Below, in pieces: positions 43,601 through 52,640 of a stretch of 64,000 nucleotides of DNA. Origin of the DNA: Streptomyces sp. NBC_01716 (GTDB lineage: Bacteria; Actinomycetota; Actinomycetes; Streptomycetales; Streptomycetaceae); the NCBI RefSeq assembly GCF_036248275.1, contig NZ_CP109181.1, positions 8,432,001-8,496,000 on the forward strand. Reading direction: 5' to 3'. Made by a program: the position numbers and the translations under genes. A model generated the notes under the pieces. It was not told the origin of the DNA. It was given only the letters and a program-made list of their open reading frames with translations, and made no database searches. Every line of letters starts with the position of its first letter. The first letter of the stretch is position 1.

Positions 43601-45384
43601 AACAACCGACCCAGCAGCGACCCGACGAATCCCGCGCGGCCGGACACGACGGCCGGCGGCCCGGTGCCCTGCGCTCCCTGCTGCCTGTTCTCGGCGCGCA
43701 CCGTGCCATGCTGGTACGCACCTGTCTGGCCGCCCTGACCGGCCAGGCGACGCTGGTCGCCCTGGTCACCCTCGGCGCGTACGCCGTGGGCACAGCGGTG
43801 ACCGAGCACCGGCCCCCGTCCACCGTCACGGTCATCGCGCTCATCGGGCTCGTCCTGGTCAGAGGGGTCTCCACCTGGTGGGAGATGGACCTCTCGCACG
43901 ACCTCGCCTACCGGGTCCTCGCCGAACTGCGGGTCCGCGTCTTCGACGGGCTCGCCCGCAGCGCGCCCGCCCGGATCGCGGGCCGCCGAAGCGGCGATCT
44001 CGCGGCGACCGCCCTCGGTGACGTGGAAGCCCTTGAATTCTTCTACGCCCACGCCATCGCCCAACTCCTCGCCTCCGGGCTGGTGTTCGGCGCGGCGGCG
44101 GTGGTGCTCGCCACGCTGGACCCCTGGCTGCTCGCCGCCGTGCTGCCGGCCGCGCTGCTGCTCGCCCTGGCACCCGTCCTGGACGGACGCGGCCGTGCCG
44201 TACGGGGAGCCCGCACCCGGGCCGCGCTCGCCGAGCTCTCCGCCGAGACGGTCGAGACGGTCGACGGCCTGCGCGAGCTGCTGATGGCCGGGGCCCTGGA
44301 CCGCAGGCGGGCCCGTCTGCGGTCATCCGGCCACCGGCTGGCACGGGAACAGCGGGCCGAGCAGTCCTGGGAAGCGAGCGCGGCGGGCCTGCGCGATCTG
44401 CTGGTCGTCGGCGCGGTGATCGGCGTGGTCGCCGCGACGGTGTACGTGGCCGACGGCGGCCGGCTCGAAGGAGCCTGGGCACCCGCCGCGATGGCGCTGG
44501 CCCTCGGCGCACTGGCACCGGTCGCCGACTCCGCGGCGACGCTGGGCCAGGCGGGCGGGCTGCGCGCCGCGGCCGTCCGGGTCCGCGCCGCGCTCCGGGC
44601 ACCCGCGGGCGCGCCGGAACCGGCGGCTCCACGCCCCGTACCGGCCGGACCGCTCGGGATACGGCTGCGCGGCGTGCGGTTCGGATACGGCGGCGGGGCC
44701 GTGCTGGACGGACTCGATCTGACGGTACGGCCCGGAGAGACCGTGGCCCTCGTCGGGGCGTCGGGGGCGGGCAAGACGACCTGCGCACATCTGCTGGCCC
44801 GCTACTGGGACCCGCACGAGGGGGCTGTCGAGCTGGTGCCGGAGTCCGGCGCCGACCCCGCCGAGCTGAGGGATCTGTCCGAGCGGGACCTGCGTGCGGC
44901 GATCGCCGTCGTCGGACAGGAGGCCCCCCTCTTCCACGGCACGCTCGCCGAGAACCTGCTTCTCGGAGCCCCCGACGCCACCGCGGAGCAGCTGCGCACG
45001 GTGATCCGTGTCTGCGGCATCGACTCCCTCGTCGGCGCCCTCCCCGAGGGACTCGGCACCGCGGTCGGCGAACGGGGCGCCACCCTGTCCGGCGGACAGC
45101 GGGCCCGGGTGGCCCTGGCCAGGGCGCTGCTCAGCGACCCCCGGGTCCTGGTCCTCGACGAGACCACGGCACATCTCGACCACCGGGGCGACGCCGAACT
45201 CGCCGCGGCCCTCGCGCGGGTCTCCGCCGACCGTACGACCCTGGTGATCGCACACCGCCCCGCCACCGTGCGCAGAGCCGACCGCATCGCGGTGCTGGAG
45301 GACGGACGGGTCGTGGAGGAGGGAACCTGGGACGAACTGACGTGTTCCGGGGGCGCGTTCGCGCAGCTGTTCCGTGCCGGCTGA
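43597..45384 (+). CDS. ABC exporter half-transporter, CydC-like
   Basis: A 595-residue half-transporter with six predicted helices and an ATPase domain: Walker A GASGAGKTT, signature LSGGQRAR, Walker B VLVLDETTAHLD. It overlaps the CydD-like gene by GTGA, so the pair is made together as a heterodimer. It is the last gene of the 13-kb plus-strand operon. The cargo is inferred from context only. Confidence 0.85.
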   Translation: MKQPTQQRPDESRAAGHDGRRPGALRSLLPVLGAHRAMLVRTCLAALTGQATLVALVTLGAYAVGTAVTEHRPPSTVTVIALIGLVLVRGVSTWWEMDLSHDLAYRVLAELRVRVFDGLARSAPARIAGRRSGDLAATALGDVEALEFFYAHAIAQLLASGLVFGAAAVVLATLDPWLLAAVLPAALLLALAPVLDGRGRAVRGARTRAALAELSAETVETVDGLRELLMAGALDRRRARLRSSGHRLAREQRAEQSWEASAAGLRDLLVVGAVIGVVAATVYVADGGRLEGAWAPAAMALALGALAPVADSAATLGQAGGLRAAAVRVRAALRAPAGAPEPAAPRPVPAGPLGIRLRGVRFGYGGGAVLDGLDLTVRPGETVALVGASGAGKTTCAHLLARYWDPHEGAVELVPESGADPAELRDLSERDLRAAIAVVGQEAPLFHGTLAENLLLGAPDATAEQLRTVIRVCGIDSLVGALPEGLGTAVGERGATLSGGQRARVALARALLSDPRVLVLDETTAHLDHRGDAELAAALARVSADRTTLVIAHRPATVRRADRIAVLEDGRVVEEGTWDELTCSGGAFAQLFRAG

Positions 45385-45406
45385 TCGGGCCGGCCGGCAT
45401 GGGCGG

Positions 45407-46255
45407 TCAGAGATAGTCACCGGCCTCGGCTCCCAGCACGTTCAGAAGTGCCAGGGCCTCGGCCCCGGAGGATCCCGGGGGCGCGCTGTAGAGCACGAGG
45501 TGCTGGTCGCGGTCGGTGAGTGTGAGCGCGTCGCAGTCGACGGTGAGCTCGCCGACGACCGGATGGCGGAAGGTCTTCGTGAGCATCGGCGCGGCCCGCA
45601 CGTCGTGCCGCGCCCAGAGCCGGGCGAACTCGGGGCTGCCGTCGCGGAGTTCGTCGACGAGACCGGTCACAGCGGGATCCGCCGGGTAGCGGGCGAGGGT
45701 GGCCCGGAGCTCCATGACGACCTGCTGCCGGAACTCGGTGGCGTCGGAGATCCCGTACAGCTCCGCGCCGGGTCGCGGCGGCTCAAGGAACGCCCGGCGC
45801 GCGAGATTTCGGTCCTTCGGGGCCAGCGCGCCGAAGTCCTCCATGAGCGCGGCGGTCAGATCGTTCCACGCGAGTACCTCGAACACGGCGGACGTCACGA
45901 AGGCGGCCGTCTGCGGCAGCCGGTCGAGGAGCGTGAGGATGCTCGGGCGGACATCGCGCCGGTGCAGGCGGTTACGGGTCGGCGCGGTGCCCGCGAGGAC
46001 GTGGAGGTGGTCGGACTCGGCGTCGGTGAGCCGCAGCGCTCCCGCGATCCCGGCCAGGACCTCGCCCGACGGCCGCGGCGCCCTGCCCTGTTCGAGCCGG
46101 ACGTAGTACTCCGTGGAGATGTGCGCGAGGACCGCGGCCTCCTCACGGCGAAGACCCGGTGTCCGGCGTCGCGGCCCGGAGGGCAGACCCACATCCTCCG
46201 GCCGTAGCCGCTCGCGGCGGCTGCGGAGGAACACCCCGAGTCCCTGTCTGTTCAT
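45407..46255 (-). CDS. XRE-family regulator with MmyB-like ligand domain
   Basis: A 282-residue regulator: N-terminal HTH (LRREEAAVLAHISTEYYVRL) preceded by the usual RRRTPGLRREE, and a C-terminal PAS-like MmyB domain (FEVLAWNDLTAALMEDF to HLVLYSAPPGSSGAEALALL). ATG 46255 is taken because the family begins at that residue; GTG 46270 is an alternative. It is divergent from an SDR gene, a common actinobacterial pair in which the regulator represses the SDR. It is convergent with the RiPP operon and probably unrelated to it. Confidence 0.85.
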   Translation of the reverse strand: MNRQGLGVFLRSRRERLRPEDVGLPSGPRRRTPGLRREEAAVLAHISTEYYVRLEQGRAPRPSGEVLAGIAGALRLTDAESDHLHVLAGTAPTRNRLHRRDVRPSILTLLDRLPQTAAFVTSAVFEVLAWNDLTAALMEDFGALAPKDRNLARRAFLEPPRPGAELYGISDATEFRQQVVMELRATLARYPADPAVTGLVDELRDGSPEFARLWARHDVRAAPMLTKTFRHPVVGELTVDCDALTLTDRDQHLVLYSAPPGSSGAEALALLNVLGAEAGDYL

Positions 46256-46341
46256 ACTCCAAGTCTGCACGCCGCGCGGCAGCGGATCCTGGTACCGCCT
46301 GTGCCTGTATCCGGCCCGGTGGCCGACCCGACAGTGTCGTC

Positions 46342-47124
46342 ATGACCAACACCACTCACACCGCACCCATCGGCCTGCTCACCGGCAAGGTCGTGTTCAT
46401 CACGGGCGCCAGCCGCGGCATCGGCGCCGCCGCGGCCCGGCTCTTCGCCTCGGAGGGCGCCGCCGTCGTGCTCGCGGCCCGCGGCACGGACGCGCTGCGG
46501 CGGATCGTCGGCGAGATACGCGCCGACGGAGGCGTCGCCGACGCCGTAACCCTGGACCTCGCCGACCGTACGAGTGTCCGCGCGGCGGTCGGCCGCGTCG
46601 AGGAGCTGCACGGACGGCTCGACGGCGCCTTCAACAACGGCGCCGCGATCCAGCGGCCCGGCCCGCTCGAAACCACGAGCGACGAGGACATCGACGAGCA
46701 GTTCGCCGTGAACTTCCGCTCGCACTGGACCGCCATGACCGCCGAGGCCGCCCTCATGCGACAGAACGGCGGCGGCGCGATCGTCAACACGTCGAGCATC
46801 GGCAGCCGCCGCGCGAACCCCGCCCTCCCCGCGTACGGCGCCATGAAGCGCGCGCTCAACAGCATCACCGAGACCGCGGCCGTGACCTGGGGCCGTCAGG
46901 GCGTCCGGGTGAACGGCATCACGCCCGGCGGCACCGCCACGGAGATGATCGACGCGTGGGAGGCGGTGTCCCCGGGCATCATCGAGCGCAACATCGCCCT
47001 GACCCCGCTCGGCCGCATGGCCGAGCCCCGCGAGGTGGCCGAGGTGGCGGCGTGGCTGCTCAGCGACCGTGCCTCGATGGTCACCGGCGCGATCGTCCCG
47101 GTCGACGGCGGCGCCGGCGCCTGA
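46342..47124 (+). CDS. SDR-family oxidoreductase
   Basis: A 260-residue classical SDR: cofactor motif TGASRGIG near residue 21, NNGA, catalytic Ser (NTSSIGS), Tyr and Lys (YGAMKRAL), and C-terminal VDGGAGA. ATG 46342 is chosen because homologues start about 20 residues before the glycine motif; there is no obvious ribosome site, so a leaderless transcript is possible. It is divergent from the MmyB-like regulator. Confidence 0.85.
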   Translation: MTNTTHTAPIGLLTGKVVFITGASRGIGAAAARLFASEGAAVVLAARGTDALRRIVGEIRADGGVADAVTLDLADRTSVRAAVGRVEELHGRLDGAFNNGAAIQRPGPLETTSDEDIDEQFAVNFRSHWTAMTAEAALMRQNGGGAIVNTSSIGSRRANPALPAYGAMKRALNSITETAAVTWGRQGVRVNGITPGGTATEMIDAWEAVSPGIIERNIALTPLGRMAEPREVAEVAAWLLSDRASMVTGAIVPVDGGAGA

Positions 47125-47198
47125 AGGCCCTGAGGCCGTCGCCCACACCGTGCGGTCGACGCTCCGACCGGATTGCCCCGGCCCGGTACTCTCTCCGG

Positions 47199-47789
47199 GT
47201 GACTCGGCAACCTCCACCTGGTGAGCGGCGGCCCGCGAACGAAGGGCGCAAGGCCGCCGCCCGCAACCGGGCCGCTCTTGTCGCCGCCGCCCGGGAGATC
47301 TACGCGGACCAGGGCCTGAACGCTCCGCTGTCCGCCATAGCGCGGCGAGCCGGAGTGGGGCAGGCCGTGCTGTATCGGCACTTTCCCGATCGTGCCGCCG
47401 TCGCCACCGCGGTTCTGGGCGAGAACGTCCGGCAGATCGAGCAGGCGGCGGCAGCGCGGGGGGCGGACATCGCCGGGGTGCTCGGTGTTCTGACCTGGCA
47501 TCAGACCCAGTCCGCCGCCTTCATCAGCATCTTGCACGCCGATGGTCTGGCCGGCCGCTCCGGCGATCTCTCGTACGCCTCCGAGCTGTCAGGGCGGGTC
47601 GAGCATGCCCTTCGGACACTCCTGCCGGACAACCATCCGCTGACCGGCGCGGAAGGCGATCTCATGATCGCCGTTGCCATGGTCTCCGGTGCCGTCACCG
47701 GCCCCACCCGCGAGCAGCGGGAACACCGAGCGCTGGCGGGATGGCGGCTGCTCGGTGTCGAGGTGGGACCGGTGCGCCCCTTCGACTAG
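47199..47789 (+). CDS. TetR-family transcriptional regulator
   Basis: A 196-residue TetR protein: RAALVAAAREIYADQGLNAP followed by IARRAGVGQAVLYRHFPDRA, then an alpha-helical sensor domain. It starts at GTG and is preceded by only 74 bp after the SDR, so may be read from the SDR promoter. It is convergent with the SMP-30 lipoprotein gene, 12 bp apart. The dyad at 48919-48936, upstream of that gene, may be one of its targets. Confidence 0.82.
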   Translation: MTRQPPPGERRPANEGRKAAARNRAALVAAAREIYADQGLNAPLSAIARRAGVGQAVLYRHFPDRAAVATAVLGENVRQIEQAAAARGADIAGVLGVLTWHQTQSAAFISILHADGLAGRSGDLSYASELSGRVEHALRTLLPDNHPLTGAEGDLMIAVAMVSGAVTGPTREQREHRALAGWRLLGVEVGPVRPFD

Positions 47790-47801
47790 TGAAGAGTGTG
47801 G

Positions 47802-48857
47802 TCAGCCGCCGTTGGACTGCCTGACACCTTCCGCCAGCGCGTCGAAGGAGTAGAGATAGCCCCCCGCGGGGCCGCTGACAGTCATATAGGCCTTGGTCCC
47901 GCCGGGCGTGATCGCGACATTGGTGGCCGATTCGAGCCCTTCGGCTTCGCGCCCTCCGGCCTGGGCGGGAACCGTGACGGTGGCCAGACGCTCACCGTGC
48001 CGGTTGTAGACCACCATCGCGGCGCGGCCGTGCAGGCCCTGATAGAGGTTTCCGTCCGCGTCCACGGCGATCGAGTCCGTCTGTGCCGTCCCGCCGTCGA
48101 CCCGGATCGCGGTGTGCTGGGAAGTGACCCCGCCCTTGCCGTCCAGGCGGAAGTAGGAGATGCGGTTCTGAGTGAGCTCGCTGACCCACAGACCACGGTA
48201 ATCCGCGTCGAAAGAGATCCCGTTCGGCGCTGCCAGCTCATCCGCCAGGACGGTCGCGCTCTTCCCCGCGCGGTCGATCCGCACCACGCGCCCCGTCGCC
48301 TCGCCCTCGGACATGCCTCGTGAATCGCTGATGTACAGGTTGCCGTCCCGGTCGAAGGCGAGGTCGTCGGGGTTCATCCGCGCTCCGTCGACCTCACCGG
48401 AGAAGAAGGTGCGCCGGTCACCGCCGTCCGGGGCCAGGCTCACGATGTCGCCTTGGGAGAAGTCGGTGAGATAGACGCGCCCGTCGTACGGGCTGAACTG
48501 GGCCGACGTGTAGGCGCCCCGGTCGTCGGTGTGGACCGGGCGCGATGTCTTCTTCGCCGTGTCGACACTCAGCACCTTGGGCTCGCCGGCGGGTGCGGTG
48601 ACATCGACGACGAGCAGCTTGCCGTCCTCGCCGAAGGTCGGACCCTCCAGCAGGGTCATGCCGGTCTCTTCGTGCACCTTCGTCAGTCGCATGACCTTCT
48701 GGGCCCGGATGGTCCTGTCCGCGCCCGTGGCCGCCGCCGTGTTCCCGGCCGCCGCGGCGCCCCCGGCCGCTCCGCCTGTGCCGGTACCGCACCCGGTGAG
48801 GGTCAGCAGACCGATCGCGGCAAGCCCGCTGAGGGATCGGATCGGGGTTCGTCGCAT
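47802..48857 (-). CDS. SMP-30/gluconolactonase-like beta-propeller lipoprotein
   Basis: A 351-residue exported lipoprotein (lipobox LTGC at Cys23) with a six-bladed propeller of the SMP-30/lactonase class. Repeats such as DDLAFDRDGNLYISDSRG, PNGISFDADYRGLWVSE and DSIAVDADGNLYQG supply the acidic metal-binding positions of the family. It may hydrolyse a lactone at the cell surface. The next gene, a divergent Baeyer-Villiger-type monooxygenase, would produce esters or lactones, so the two may act in sequence. Confidence 0.8.
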   Translation of the reverse strand: MRRTPIRSLSGLAAIGLLTLTGCGTGTGGAAGGAAAAGNTAAATGADRTIRAQKVMRLTKVHEETGMTLLEGPTFGEDGKLLVVDVTAPAGEPKVLSVDTAKKTSRPVHTDDRGAYTSAQFSPYDGRVYLTDFSQGDIVSLAPDGGDRRTFFSGEVDGARMNPDDLAFDRDGNLYISDSRGMSEGEATGRVVRIDRAGKSATVLADELAAPNGISFDADYRGLWVSELTQNRISYFRLDGKGGVTSQHTAIRVDGGTAQTDSIAVDADGNLYQGLHGRAAMVVYNRHGERLATVTVPAQAGGREAEGLESATNVAITPGGTKAYMTVSGPAGGYLYSFDALAEGVRQSNGG

Positions 48858-48918
48858 GGGGTCACTCTCTCTGTCCGAGGTAGCCGTCCGAGGCGGGCGG
48901 ATGCTTCCTCCGCCTCAA

Positions 48919-48936
48919 CCGGACAACGCTGTCCGG
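48919..48936. promoter_or_regulatory. Palindromic operator between lipoprotein and monooxygenase genes
   Basis: CCGGACA-ACGC-TGTCCGG is an 18-bp dyad with perfect 7-bp arms, of the size and symmetry of TetR operators. It lies 62 bp from the lipoprotein start and 104 bp from the monooxygenase start, so one repressor could control both. Confidence 0.5.
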
Positions 48937-49040
48937 TAGTTGCTACGGTAGTACATGCCTGCTCAAGTCCGGTGACTGCTCCGCCAGTTGTCGGACAAGC
49001 GGCTTTCTGGACGTGAACCGGAAGGATCGGGATCCCCCAC

Positions 49041-50864
49041 ATGACGAACTCCGAAATGACGAACTCCGACGCGTTGTCCGCCACGGAACTCGCCGAGTTG
49101 AGGCGGCGCTATCGCGTCGAACGAGAACGGCGCGTGCGCCCCGACGGCGCTCGGCAGTACCTCGCCGCCGACGCCCGTTTCGGCTACTACGCCGACGATC
49201 CGTACGCGGGTGAGACGCCTGGGCGTGAGCCGCTGCGGGACAGGGTGGACGTCGCGGTCGTCGGCGGCGGCTTCGGCGGCATCCTCGCCGGCGCGCGGCT
49301 GCGCCAGCGGGGGATCGGGCGCGTCCGCGTCGTGGAGAAGGGCGGTGACTTCGGAGGCACCTGGTACTGGAACCGGTACCCGGGCATTCACTGTGACGTC
49401 GAGTCGCACGTCTACCTTCCACTGCTCGACGAGACCGGATACGTACCGGAGTGGAAGTACGCTCCCGGCGAGGAGATCCGCCGGCACGCGGTACGGATCT
49501 CGGAGAAGTTCGACCTCTACGCGGACGCGCTTTTCTCCACGTCGGTCACGTCCTTGACCTGGGACGAGACCTCGGAGGCGTGGATCGTCACGACCGACAG
49601 GGGCGACGAGTTCCGTGCCACGTACGTCGTCACGGCCACCGGCACCCTGTCCGAGCTGAAACTTCCCGGCATCCCCGGGATCGAGGACTTCAAGGGCCAC
49701 ACCTTCCATACGTCACGCTGGGACTACGCCTACACCGGTGGCACCCCGGACGGCGGCCTCACCGGCCTCTCCGGCAAGCGCGTGGGCGTGGTCGGCACCG
49801 GCGCCACCGGCATCCAGGTCGTCCCGAAGCTCGCCGAGGACGCCGGACATCTCTACGTCTTCCAGCGCACCCCCTCCACCGTGGACGTGCGCGCCAACCG
49901 CCGCACCACCGCGCAGGACGTCGGCGCCGACCACGACGGCTGGGCACGGGAGCGCCGCGACAACTTCCTGCGCGTGGTGTCCGGCGAATCCGCAGAGGAG
50001 GACCTCGTGGCGGACCGGTGGACCTCGTCCGCCGGTCTGCTGGAGAAGCTCCTGCCGAGCTTCCGCCGCCCGGCCGACCGGAAGGCGTTCGAAGCGGCCT
50101 ACGAGGTCACGGACGGCACCAAGATGAACGAGATCCGCGCCCGCGTCGAGCGGATCGTCATCGACGCGGACACGGCGGAGAAGCTCAAGCCCTGGTACCG
50201 GTACGCCTGCAAGCGCCCCACGTTCTCCGACCTGTACCTCCAGGCGTTCAACCTCGACAACGTCACCCTGGTCGACACGGCGGACACCCACGGCATCGAG
50301 CGGATGACCGAGCGCGGGGTCGTGGTCGGCGGCACCGAGTACGCACTCGACTGTCTGATCCTCGCCACCGGGTTCTCCGTCGGCACCTCCGGTGTCCACT
50401 CCGGCCAACTGCCCGTCCACGGCCGGGGCGGCGTCCAACTGCGGCACGCCTGGCAGAAGGAGGGCCCGCGGACCCTGCACGGCTTCACGAGCAACGGCTT
50501 CCCGAACCTGATCCAGTTGGGGGGCACGCAGAGCGCAAGCAGCGTCAACTACACGCACGTGCTCGACGAGCACGCCGTACACGCGGCGGCCCTCGTCGCG
50601 GGCGCCGAAGCCAGGGGCGCCGTCATCGAACCGTCTCGCGAGGCGGAGGACGCCTGGATCGCCGTTCTGGCCGGGAACGCCCCCGATCACGAGTGGTTCC
50701 ACGCCGAGTGCACACCCGGCTACTACAACGGTGAGGGACGCGGCCGGCCGAACGGCCCGACCGCCTACCCCCACGGCGCGTACGCCTTCCACGATCTTCT
50801 GAAGCGATGGCGGGAGGAGTCCATGGACGAGGTCCTCCAGGACAGGACGTCCGCTCGGCCGTAG
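49041..50864 (+). CDS. Flavin-containing Baeyer-Villiger-type monooxygenase
   Basis: A 607-residue class B flavoprotein monooxygenase. The FAD motif GGGFGG is at residues 75-80 and the NADPH motif GTGATG at 252-257. The family fingerprint FKGHTFHTSRWDY is at 217-229; the last position is Asp, where Pro is usual. A long N-terminal extension of about 65 residues is as in cyclododecanone-type enzymes. It would insert oxygen next to a ketone to give an ester or lactone. GGAAGGA lies upstream. Confidence 0.9.
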   Translation: MTNSEMTNSDALSATELAELRRRYRVERERRVRPDGARQYLAADARFGYYADDPYAGETPGREPLRDRVDVAVVGGGFGGILAGARLRQRGIGRVRVVEKGGDFGGTWYWNRYPGIHCDVESHVYLPLLDETGYVPEWKYAPGEEIRRHAVRISEKFDLYADALFSTSVTSLTWDETSEAWIVTTDRGDEFRATYVVTATGTLSELKLPGIPGIEDFKGHTFHTSRWDYAYTGGTPDGGLTGLSGKRVGVVGTGATGIQVVPKLAEDAGHLYVFQRTPSTVDVRANRRTTAQDVGADHDGWARERRDNFLRVVSGESAEEDLVADRWTSSAGLLEKLLPSFRRPADRKAFEAAYEVTDGTKMNEIRARVERIVIDADTAEKLKPWYRYACKRPTFSDLYLQAFNLDNVTLVDTADTHGIERMTERGVVVGGTEYALDCLILATGFSVGTSGVHSGQLPVHGRGGVQLRHAWQKEGPRTLHGFTSNGFPNLIQLGGTQSASSVNYTHVLDEHAVHAAALVAGAEARGAVIEPSREAEDAWIAVLAGNAPDHEWFHAECTPGYYNGEGRGRPNGPTAYPHGAYAFHDLLKRWREESMDEVLQDRTSARP

Positions 50865-50895
50865 GGCGGCCGATGGCGCCAGGGTGGCGCGACGA

Positions 50896-50931
50896 GTGCC
50901 GCACCCGCTGATGAGAAGCCGGGTGCGGCAC
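50896..50931. terminator. Bidirectional terminator
   Basis: GTGCCGCACCCG (50896-50907) and CGGGTGCGGCAC (50920-50931) form a perfect 12-bp stem between the convergent monooxygenase and cyclodeaminase genes. Confidence 0.75.
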
Positions 50932-50956
50932 GCGCCTTCGCCCCGAATCCCCGGGG

Positions 50957-52053
50957 TCAGTCGCGGATGTCCTGGAGCAGCCACTCGCGGGGGATCTCCC
51001 GGCCCAGGCCCCGCTCCCGGGCACGTTCGTAGACGAGGGCCGCGATGGCGTGGAACTGGGCTCCCTGAATGTTGCCGCGTTCCGAGAAGGCCACCTGGCT
51101 CTCGTCGTCGCGGGCGCGGGCGCGGCCTTCGAGTACGGCGTCGAGGCGCACCGTCCGGGCGGTGCCCGGCGGCCGGCGGGCCTCCTTGCCATGGTGGTGG
51201 CGCTGCCAGACGGGATCGTCGGGCCGAGCCCGGTAGGTCACGTACTCGTCGTCGGTCGCCCAGGCCGGCGCCGACGTGGGCACGCTGGCACTGCCCAGCC
51301 GAAGCCAGACATCGACGCGCCGCAGCGCGTCGGCGTCCAGGCGCCCGCCGATGCGGGTCATGTGCGTTCCCGGCCGCAGCGGGCTTCCGAGGACGACGCT
51401 GCCGACCGCATCGGTGCACCCGGCCACCATGTCGGCGCCCTCATGGGCCTTCTCGGGCGCGTCCACCGCCACCACGTCGATGCCGTGCTCTTCGCGCATC
51501 TCCGCGGCGAATCGCTCCCGGTTCGCTCGGGTGGGGCTGTAGACCTGCACCCGTTCCAGCGGGCGGACCGTACGGAACGCCTCGATGTGGCTGCGTGCCA
51601 CGCCGCCCGAACCGAGCAGCCCCAGTACGCGGGCGTCCTCGCGTGCTCCGAGGTCCGCGCCGATCGCGGAGTCGGCACCCACGCGCAGATGCTGCAACAG
51701 CCCGTCGTTGAGGAGCGCGAGGGGTTCACCGGTGCGCGCGTCGAGCAGAAGCACCAGCCCGCAGAAGGTCCCCGGTTCCAGGCAGTACTTCTCCTGGGTC
51801 CGGTTGCTCCCGGTGGTGACCTCCGTGAGCAGGTCCGACTTCATGCGGATGGCGACGTAGCCGGTACGCGCCGATCCGCCGTCCATCGTTCCCCACTGGT
51901 AGACGCGCTCGTCGTCCACGGGCAGGGACAGGTCGATGCGCGGACGGCAGACGGCGATACCCGCGCTCAGGTCCCGATAGGACTGTTCGAGGCCCGTACG
52001 ACATCGGGCATGGTGAGCACGCCGGCCGTGACCTCGTTGTTGAGGACGAGCAT
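50957..52053 (-). pseudogene. Ornithine cyclodeaminase/mu-crystallin family protein, frameshifted
   Basis: The gene should start at ATG 52053 (AGGGGAG upstream) and read MLVLNNEVTAGVLTMPDVVR, but near 51990 one base is missing and the frame runs to a stop (ASNSPIGT). The remaining 330-odd residues continue in another frame from LEQSYRDLSAGIAVCRPRID, with an intact NAD-binding core (RVLGLLGSGGVARSHIEAF). One extra G/C in GGCCT would restore it. It is a recent mutation or a sequencing error; otherwise the protein would be a normal 360-residue member. Confidence 0.75.
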
Positions 52054-52107
52054 GAGTCTCCCCTCGCTTGGCTTCCGTCCGGGCCGGGGCCTGGTGGCCG
52101 GGGCCGG

Positions 52108-52533
52108 TCAGGTACGCAGTGGTGTACCGGGACCCTCGGCCTCGACCCGGGCCGAGAGGTGGCGCCACATCGTCGACACGTTGAACGCCGCGCCGAGGTC
52201 CGGCAGTTCGCCGAGGTCCTCGTCGGGGATCGGGCGCAGCGGCGCACCCGTGGAGGCCACGGCGAGCGCCATGCGGGCCAGGGAGTCGACGGCCAGGGCC
52301 CGGGTCACGGCCTCCGCGACCGCATGGGCGGGGTCACCCGTGCCCACGGCGACCAGGCCGTGACACCGCAGGACGACCACGGGACGGTCGCCGAGCGCGG
52401 CCACCATTCCCTCCGCCAGATCGCGGCGGCGGATCAGCGCCGAACGGGGCCACACGGGGATGCCGTCGTGGGCGAGCCGGGCGGCAGGGATGTCGTACGC
52501 CCCGATGAGCGGGAGCCAGGGCGGCTCCGCCAT
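52108..52533 (-). pseudogene. Class II aldolase/adducin family protein, N-terminally truncated
   Basis: The 141-residue reading covers only the C-terminal half of the class II aldolase fold: PLIGAYDIPAARLAHDGIPV, VVVLRCHGLVAVGTGDPAHA, with the last metal-ligand His in RCHG. The N-terminal half, which holds the other zinc-binding histidines and the substrate site, is missing. A TGA lies seven codons before the first ATG. It lies directly upstream of the cyclodeaminase pseudogene on the same strand. Confidence 0.65.
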
Positions 52534-52640
52534 CGACGCCCCGATCCGGAATCAGTTGGGCTATGGGTCTGTTGGTATGACTTTAATCCATTGAGTAAGA
52601 TAGCGTCAATGAAGCCTCTGACCAATGGGAGAATGCGGGT

